This document shows, in pieces, positions 1-64,000 of a DNA stretch of 64,000 nucleotides. How positions within the stretch are numbered: the stretch's first letter is position 1; each line of letters opens with the position of its first letter. The stretch lies in NCBI RefSeq assembly GCF_949987535.1, contig NC_080067.1, positions 27,370,039 to 27,434,038 of the forward strand, written 5' to 3'. Both the position numbers and the translations under genes were made by a program. The notes beneath the pieces were generated by a model, which saw only the letters and a list, made by a program, of their open reading frames with translations, was not told where the DNA came from and ran no database searches. The stretch is from Balaenoptera acutorostrata (taxonomy: Eukaryota; Chordata; Mammalia; Artiodactyla; Balaenopteridae).

Positions 1-131
1 CAGTAATATGAGCGATGGGGAGCGGCTGTAAATACAGATGAAGCTTTGCTCGCTTGCCCGCCGCTTACCTCCTGCTGTGCGGCCGGGTTCCTAACAGTAT
101 GGGTCCGTGGCCTGGGGGTTGGGGACCCCTG
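1..131. mobile_element. hAT-like DNA transposon end, truncated by window start
   Basis: The GC-rich segment ends in GGTTGGGGACCCCTG, a hAT/Charlie-type terminal motif (mirror of CAGGGGTCCCCAACC). It is preceded by the internal CGCTCGCTTGCCCGCCGC-like sequence common to an old mammalian element. The left end is outside the window. Family name not certain. Confidence 0.55.
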
Positions 132-139
132 ATCTATAG

Positions 140-740
140 TTTATGCTTTAGAATGGAGAGAGGTTAAAGGCAGGGAGGCCATCAAGGAGGCTATTATCAA
201 ATGAGATGAGTAGGGTAGTGGCAGTGGAAATGCAAATGAGGGAATGTACTTCACAGGAGTAGCTTTAAATAGGAAATAGGTACTAAGAAGATAAAGAGGA
301 TATAAGAAGGGAAAGAGTTAAAAATGGTCTTGTTTCTATGGTTGTCATTAACTGAGATGAGCATTCAGGATGGGAAAGGGAAAGGATGACTTTGATTTCA
401 AACAAGTTAAATTTCAAACAAGTTAAACTTGCATTACCTGGGGAGTGTCTTGGTGGACATGTTGGTTGACTGTTGGAAATACAGATCTGAAGCTCAGAGA
501 AGAAATCTGGATTTGATGCGGAGGTATGGATTTGAGAGTCGTTAGCACTGAGTGATACTTGAAGCCTCTGCTGGAATGAATGAAATTGCCCTGGGAGCAT
601 TTAAGGAGGGTTGCAGGGAAAATGAGGCTTTAGTGAAGATTGATAAAATGTATCAGGAAGTTGGAAGAGAGATAGAAGAGATGAATATCTCAGAAGGCAA
701 GGAGATCTTTTAATGGCAAGACTAGAGAGAGGTAGCATAG
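140..740 (-). mobile_element. L2 LINE fragment, antisense
   Basis: The complement reads, with breaks, as the end of an L2-type ORF2: a DSQIHTSAS...SELQICISNSQ stretch like the 'ADDTQ..SSELQ.RISNCQ' region after the reverse-transcriptase core. It is on the strand opposite to RASA2. Confidence 0.6.
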
Positions 741-2009
741 GATAAAGATTGGATAGAGGCTGTTGGTGACTATTAACGACCCTTGAGAGAGTGTGTATCT
801 TTGATTGACTAAACATTTTAAGAAAATGTTTTGTAATTTTCATTACCTATTTACAAGTAGTCATTATATAGTATTTCTTGGAAAGGCCTTTAGTTGAGGT
901 TTATAATTATGATTTCCAAAAGTTGCCCTTGTTTTGTTTTTTTATTTGTTTTTAAAGTAAAAATCAGTCCTTTGAGGAGTGGTATCAGAAGGCCATAACT
1001 TGGTGTGGGAACTGTTAAAAAAAAAAAGTTTATTCTTATTAAGAAATAAAATTTCTACATTTAGTAGAAATTGTTTTTCCTTTTATAGATAGGAAATTTT
1101 ATTAAAGTAAACACAGTTCGTACATAGCCTTTAATTTAAAGTTGGAAAATAATCTTCAGTTACAGATATTTTCACTTACAGATTTTTACATTTTTTTTAC
1201 TTTAACGTATTTTTCTTTTGTCATTAACTCATAAAGTTAGGCGGCACTTTGTTTTTTTTAATTTTGAGCTACTGGAAATTGAATTCCCTCAATTATTTTA
1301 CAACTGAGTTGCCCAGTTGTAGGCTAAACAGTGCCATAGCATTTTCTGGGAATGAAATTTGAGCTAGGGTTGAGAGAGCCACCTTTTAAACTTAAGAAGA
1401 TCTAAGAATGTGTACTTGTTGAATAGCTTTAAAAGCCTGTTTGTTTTTTATTTTTAATTATATAATAATATATGGATATTTTCCTTTTTGTAAAAAAAAT
1501 TTTAATTATAGTATTACAGACAATTAATTTTGGCCACTGACCCCCTCCCAGTCCCCTTCCTGGAAGTAATAACTGTTATTAATATGGGGCATAGTTTTTC
1601 ATATTATGAATCCTTATATGCCAGGAACAGTTAGTATGAAAACTTGATTATAGATTAATTGAAAACTTGAAACATAGGAACCATGCTGCAAAAAGATAGA
1701 AAATTGTAAAATTAAGGCTTTAAAAGTCTTTTACTGTGTGATATATTGTCCTAAGTTATAGTGTCTTCTTCCCTTAAAAAAGGAGAAAAAGAGAAGAGAA
1801 AAACTTTATGTAAGAATAAAATTCCATTTCCAGTGAGGATCCTAATAATATTAAAACATACATATTTAAACTTCTAATGTGTATTTTCTAGTTATTTTAG
1901 TTTTCAGAGGGATCTAGGCTTAAGCAGTTAAACCATGGTTATCTTAGTAGACTGGTTAACTTTTTTTTTACTTTCCCCATGGTTTAGAATATTATAAGAG
2001 AATTTCACT

Positions 2010-2155
2010 AGGATATTAGAGACCTGAATTCCATTCATGACTCTATCACTAACTGCCTTTGTGACCTTAAATAAGTCACTCTACCTTCTTAGGCCTTGTT
2101 CACCTATAAAATAAGGTTGGGTTTAAGATAGCGAAGGTATTTCTTAAACCCTTTG
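2010..2155 (+). repeat. MIR SINE fragment
   Basis: A diverged MIR core is readable: a 'TATCACTAACTG..TGTGACCTTAAATAAGTCACT' pattern followed by 'ACCTATAAAATAAGG'. Old tRNA-derived SINE. Confidence 0.6.
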
Positions 2156-2246
2156 AATTGTAATTTCTCCTGGCATTTAGCTCTTAAGTCAAACCTACTG
2201 TTTAAAAATTGCTTATGACTACACTTTTGTGTCTGTTTGCACAGGG

Positions 2247-2690
2247 ACTGTATCAGTTATCTATTGCTACATAACAAATCACACCCCAGTACTCAGTGGC
2301 TTAATTTAGCAATCATATATTTGCTCATGATTCTGCAGGTTGTCAATTTGGGCCAAGCTCAACTGGGTGGTTCTTCTGCTGGTCTCACCTGGGGCCACTA
2401 ATGTGCAGTTACCTGAAAAATTGACTGGGCTGAATGATCTGACCCATAGGTCTGATGGCTGGTGCTGTCCATTATCTGGGCCTTCCACTCCACATGGTAT
2501 TGAGGTTGCAAGAGGCTAAGCCCTACTGCAGGTGCTTATTAAGACTGCTTGCATTACATTTGCTGATGTCCCATTGGCAGAAGTAAGTGGCATGGCCAAA
2601 CCCAGAGTCAGTGCTGGAGGGGACCACACAGTGGCATAGAACAAGGAAGTATGATTTATTGGAAGCCATTAATATACCAGTCTGCCGCAG
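2247..2690. repeat. Old LTR-like repeat (MaLR/ERVL type suspected)
   Basis: The start ATCAGTTATCTATTGCTACA with 'AACAAATCAC...CTCAGTGGCTTA' and 'TTCTTCTGCTGGTCTCACCT' are words of a widespread mammalian interspersed repeat that I associate with MaLR-type LTRs. No viral protein is present. Family assignment is tentative. Confidence 0.4.
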
Positions 2691-3493
2691 AGACCAAAAG
2701 GTATCAATCTAAACCCTGTACACTAAGGCATCTAAGTGTTGCCATCGATTGAATTGCTGTTATTGATACTGCCAGAATTTGTTCAGTCCTCTGGTTCTTT
2801 TTCAGCTTGTATAGGCAGTCACACTTATCGCTACTTTTATCTACCCTTTCAGCCATTTCTACTAGTAGCCAAGTAGGAACAAGGCCATCAAGATTTTGCC
2901 GGTTGGTGATCTGTATCAGGATGAAATTTCTAAGAATATGTTGTGCCTAAAAATGGGGGCCTAGTATAACATGATATTTACAGATGGTAAGAAAATGCTG
3001 CTTAGAAGTGGTAATGGAAAGCTAAGAATACTTTTTTTTACTTACAGACCAACAGAAATGGTTTCTGTGTCCACAGTTCCTTCATTTCTTTTTGTGTTTC
3101 CTCTCCTTGTCTGATTTTAAGGAACTAATATAGCATCTGGTATATATTTGTGTATATATGTGGTCTAAGCTCTTTCTGTCTATGGGTTTGTCAGTACAGT
3201 GGGGAAATGAAATGGTACCTTTAAATAGTGTGTTGGGTATTTGGTTCCTGGGGTGGTTGGTTGATTATTTATATATTTGTTTATTTTCAGTGTTGGTGAT
3301 CTCACAGCTAGTGAAATAATGAGTTAACTTTGTTTAAAATAGTAAACATTAAACTAAAACACTTTGGAGACCGTTGGAGGCATGGAATAGGTTTCATTAG
3401 AGCTGAAAGTTGTTTCAAACACAGAGGAGGTAAATGAGATGTAGAATTTAAATAAATTGCCCAAGATCACACAGCTTAATAAGTAACAGAATT

Positions 3494-3520
3494 AGTGTCT
3501 GTAGTGTCTGTAGTGTCTGT
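3494..3520 (+). repeat. Three tandem copies of AGTGTCTGT
   Basis: A 9 bp unit is repeated three times exactly, and a further related copy lies at about 3540. Confidence 0.85.
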
Positions 3521-4844
3521 AGTGTAGATACTACAGAGTTAGTGTCTGTGTTGGAAGGAACATGAACAGGCAGGCATACCTTGGTTTTGAAATCTGGCTT
3601 TAGCACTTGTTAGTGGGCAGGTTTTTGATATCATGCAGCTTTCCTCATCTGTGATATATCCTCTTCCCCCAAGATTGTTAGGAAGATTAAACAAAATGTG
3701 TAAGAATGTTTACTACCTGGTAGCTCTTCAGTAAATGCTGGCTTTTCTTTCAGTTCAGTGCTCTTTCCACTGTATCAAGCTGCCTACCTTTAATATTTAA
3801 TAGCTGTCATCTAACCTGTTTAACTAAGGATAGCTCACAACGAATAAGAATGATGAACGATTTTTTTGGTCTTATTTGTATTTCAGACACTTGTTCCTCC
3901 CCTCCCTGTTCCTCTCCTCTTTCTCCAAATTCCTTTCCCCTTTCGCCTCCCACCTTTCTCATTCATTCTTTTATTCATTTTCCCTCCCTCCCTCCCCTCC
4001 TAACCCTTCTCTACCCTGTTTGATTCCCTAGGGCTGATGACATATATTTCTTTTTCATATGTTATATTGCCTATTGAAGTGCTGAACATGTTGCAGGTAT
4101 CCTAATACCTAATGACTTCAAATATTTTTCTTTATTTTTCTCTGTTGTTCTTTGTCAGTTTCTCTGACTTCTTGAGATCATGTGTTCTTCCATGCTTCTT
4201 CAGGCTGACTAAATCTTTACATTTTAGAAACTGATATCTTAAAAGGAACTTGATAAGAGTAAGAGCTGGCAATGAAATTGCAGGTTTTTCTCAACTTAAA
4301 ACGGCTTATTTATATGGCTAGTCAGAAAAGAGTTTCCCTCTCAAAAGACAAGAACCATTCAATTCTTTTGTGACAGTGAGTACCATGGATACATGAGACA
4401 TGAAATAGGAGGAAGAGGGTCCTTGCCTTAGGATTTTTTTTTTTTTACCTGTGAACTAAGAGAGGATTCTCTTTTGGGAAGGCACTTGTGACAAAGATGT
4501 GTTTCCAGTGATCTGAGTTGTGAGTTGTAAATTGAACAGGTAGATTCCTACTCTAGTTTTTAGAAGCATTATTGGTTAAATAGACTTTGGTTAAGGAAGT
4601 CTGGAAATCAACTCACCATTTAAAATACAAAGCCATTGTGATTATTTGTTCAATGAGTAAATGCATCAATCAAACCGGAAAACTTCTGAATAAACTTTTT
4701 TAAAAGCCCTTTTTTTAAGTTGGGGGCTTGCTTTGGTGATGTTTGTATGCATTATACATGCACATGTATGTACATCTACATACACATTCATAAATTATGT
4801 ATAAAACTAAAAATCCTGGAAATTGTAGAATAAGGGTCTTATAA

Positions 4845-5000
4845 TATTAAATTTTTAAATAATAGCTTTATTGATGTGTTATTTACATGCCATAAAACTT
4901 ACCCTTTTAAAGTGTGCAGTGCAGTGGTTTTAAGTATATTCACAGAGTTGTGCAACCATTACCACTGTCTTAATTCTAGAATAAAATTTTAAAGACAGTT
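4845..5000 (-). mobile_element. L1 3-prime region fragment, antisense
   Basis: The TAGCTTTATTGATGTGTTAT...CATAAAACTTACCC...GTGCAACCATTACCAC words are typical of old L1M-type 3-prime sequences read in reverse. Confidence 0.45.
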
Positions 5001-6040
5001 TTTTTGTGTTTGTTTTCCTGTTATGCCTTTTCTTTCCACTTGATACACAAAAATTGATATATCTTGACAGAAATTTTTTTTTACTGTTTTCTAAAAGTTT
5101 TCAAATGTTGAACTAAAAGACCAAGGTGGTCATAAGTGAAAAGGGTATGAAGTATAATTAGGGTACTTAAAATGAAAATTCTTGTTTGATAAAATAAAAG
5201 AAAGTGAACTATTTTTTACTTTAGCATATATCCTTTGTTGAAGCTTTTGTGTTGAATGTTGGAATAAATTGTCGGTCATATGCAAAACTATGTCTACTTC
5301 TTAAAACTTGAATTGAGGAAGGAAATGCTTTGTACCAACATGGCAAATACTTCATTATAATAAGAACATTTCTGTTTCTTCCTCTCATACTACTTTGTTC
5401 ATTGTACTGTATCTGTCTCTGAGACGTAGAAACTCTTTAGGGAACTGCTTTGATTTTTTTGTGTGTGTGTATGCATTGAAGCAACATAAGCAGTGTTTAC
5501 AGTGTTTTGATAAAGCAAATTTTTAATAAAATTATTTTAATCTCATAATTTCAAGTCAGTTTTCAAAATTATTAGTGACCATATGATACTGTTTTTCTGT
5601 TCTCTTAATTGGAGCTTATAAACTCTTATTAAATGCAGATATGTCTGCTCAGACAGAACATATGGTTTATTCGTAGTGTTAAAGAGTTGAGAGGATTAGT
5701 TTGCACTATCATTGTACATTGCTTTTTATACTGATGAATGTACTCTGGGTGAAAATGTGAATCTGAATAAGTACTAAAAAAACGCAGTTGCATATAAATA
5801 CAACTGAGTTTTGGTCTAAACCCCTAATTCAAAATGGCCCAGAGAAGGGTCTGCCAATGGGTAGAGGGAAATGAGGCACCTTTTCAGTTTTTAGGATATA
5901 GAAAAATGCTTTATAAAAATGGATTTTTTGATATCAACAGGTACAAATTATTTTTAAATGTTTTCTACAAAGTATTATATGTAACAGTGCTAATGATTAT
6001 ATATAATATGTTTCCTCATTGTTTTACTTATTTCTTACAG

Positions 6041-62472
<56,432 letters not shown>

Positions 62473-64000
62473 GTAGTTGTGTTTATGCTCTGTTGTGGGG
62501 CTTTGCCTGATCCCCACGGAAGATTTCTTTCTCTGCTGCTTAATGTGACTAGTTTTTACTAATGTTACTGTATATGTAATGTTACATACTAATATGTAAT
62601 GTTACTACTGTAGTACTAATGTTACTGTAGTTCATGGTTTCTCACAGTGATGTGCGCACACTAAAAATGTAATAAATACTTGACAAGTAACACCATGTAA
62701 ATTACACTTTTCTCTCACTTTGAATGTCTTGTGTTACTAAAAATGGTGTTCCTACAGTATGCCCTGTTTTCTAAAAATCCCTGGTAAATCCCTGTTTTTG
62801 TAATCAATCTATAAGGAACAACAGATATTTTAAAACTCAGAATTTTAACTTCCAGAGTCAAATTGGTAAGAATCAGTTTCTAGTAAATGAGAGTGTTTCA
62901 ATGGTTTGCCAAAAGTTCCCACAGTCATACCATAGGCTGTGATTCCTATTCAGTTAAAAGATTCATTCTAGACTATTGCCAAGCTAACTCCAAGATGAAA
63001 ATTCTGGTAATTTGCCCCCTGAAAAGGCACAAATTGGCTATCTGTTTGGGTAAAGAGAGCCATCTTCCTTCAGTGTGATTTGAGGGCTTCAGAGAGGCAA
63101 AGTTTGTCCCTCAGTGGACTGACATAGTGCTTAAAATCTCTACCTTTTAAGTTTATTCCTTTGGGGGTAAAGCATTATCCATAGAAGGCCACTAGTTTCT
63201 GATACCTTAGCAAGAATTTAGTATCTAGATCATAGATCACATGCAGTAAAATTCCTTCTGTTCAAAGTGGTCAGGATCCAAAGTTGTTCACTTAACCAGA
63301 AAGGTCAGTTAAAGCAAGAATCACTGAAAAACAAACAAAAAGATACATTCATACCTTAAATATTTATATGTTTGTTTAGCAGTCTTATGATAGCCAAGAT
63401 CTTTTCTTTGAATATGGATCTATACATTAGATTTCCCCTCTGTCTTTCTTGTGCAAACATAACCCTAATGCATCAGTTTTCAGGTTGATTTCTCTAAAGT
63501 GAAGCTAGAACTTAAATACTTGAAAAGTAGTCCAATTATAGGATCCTTTTAGAGTGTCATGATAGTCACCCTAAGTTTTTGCAGCTGTCTCACACCCATA
63601 TAAATCAACTTTATTTGTGTGGGTGTTGGTCTCCTTTTTTGAAAAGCTTTTCAGAGTGTTTGCCTGATTTTCAAATAAATACATGCCTCTTGGTAGGCGG
63701 CACTTATTTTGTCACTTTACATAATGTTTAAGTAAATTATAATTACACCATGGAAAAATGGCATAAATATGTCTGGGAACAAACTCAATGGACTTGGTAA
63801 TCAAAACAGCCTAACCAATGGAAACAGAAGGGTACAAGCTTAATAGTTAGTACCCTAGCAGCCACAAGCATTCAGCATCCCATGAGCGTCATTCAGTAAG
63901 TTCTACAGAGGAAATGGAGAGTCTTGGTTAATCTGACAAATCTGTTTGTTAGGTAAAGATCTGTTAAGAGAACTTCTGGTATAGATTCTGAAATGATAAA
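62473..64000 (+). other. RASA2: RASA2 intron, partial, to window end
   Basis: No exon was recognised. A short region of repeated TAATGTTAC words lies at about 62557-62632. The open frame at 62887-63078 has no recognisable domain. Confidence 0.7.
62557..62632 (+). repeat. Short irregular repeats of TAATGTTAC
   Basis: The word TAATGTTAC occurs four times in 76 bases, mixed with ACTGTA and with its partial mirror, suggesting slippage. Confidence 0.6.

Larger units (their letters stand above)
1..6040 (+). other. RASA2: RASA2 intron upstream of the first visible exon (partial)
   Basis: There is no coding exon here. It holds a hAT-like transposon end, an antisense L2 fragment, a MIR, an LTR-like repeat near 2247-2690, a short tandem repeat and a small L1 fragment. 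The branch/acceptor region before 6041 is a TTTACTTATTTCTTACAG tract. Between about 740-2000 and 5000-5830 I see only AT-rich non-repetitive DNA. Confidence 0.8.

Noticed and set aside
1..131. GC-rich, CpG-containing start as a promoter or CpG island
   Set aside because: It ends in a hAT-type terminal motif and is a known kind of interspersed repeat.

Overview
The window is mammalian nuclear DNA. It carries a multi-exon gene with long AT-rich introns packed with interspersed repeats (MIR, L2, L1, hAT and Tc/mariner relics). The dominant young repeat is a tRNA-derived SINE of the CHR type, whose 3-prime tails are A-rich and whose 5-prime end reads GGGGCTTCCCTGGTGGCGCA. It is seen in nine copies, most with readable target-site duplications. 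CHR-type SINEs point to Cetartiodactyla, most likely a whale or dolphin. The assignment to Cetacea is an inference from these repeats, not from the gene.

The only protein-coding gene is RASA2 (GAP1m, a Ras GTPase-activating protein), on the + strand. Sixteen consecutive internal exons lie between 6041 and 62472. All have AG/GT borders and phases that join without a break, giving 1578 coding bases (526 codons). They encode the end of the first C2 domain, the second C2 domain, the whole RasGAP catalytic domain with its arginine finger, and the start of the PH domain. The start codon and first exons lie before the window; the rest of PH, the Btk motif and the stop codon lie after it.

Layout: 1-6040 upstream intron; 6041-15557 the last two C2A exons; 15558-31398 a 15.8 kb intron with nested antisense L1s and four CHR SINEs; 31399-38514 C2B exons; 38515-48068 a 9.6 kb intron with SINEs, a 5-prime-truncated L1 and an RPL17 processed pseudogene; 48069-58273 C2B end and RasGAP exons; 61701-62472 RasGAP/PH linker and PH start; then intron to the end.

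The most unusual item is an 847 bp element at 37460-38306, between the two C2B exons at 36498 and 38413. It has roughly 80-100 bp terminal inverted repeats built from 15 bp units, a probable decayed 10 bp target duplication, and an internal open stretch resembling the C-terminal part of a Mutator-like (MULE) transposase. Autonomous MULE remnants are rare in mammals. Other points of interest are two CHR SINEs with extra sequence between their A-rich tail and target duplication (3-prime transduction candidates), nested L1 insertions and a perfect 39 bp tandem duplication.
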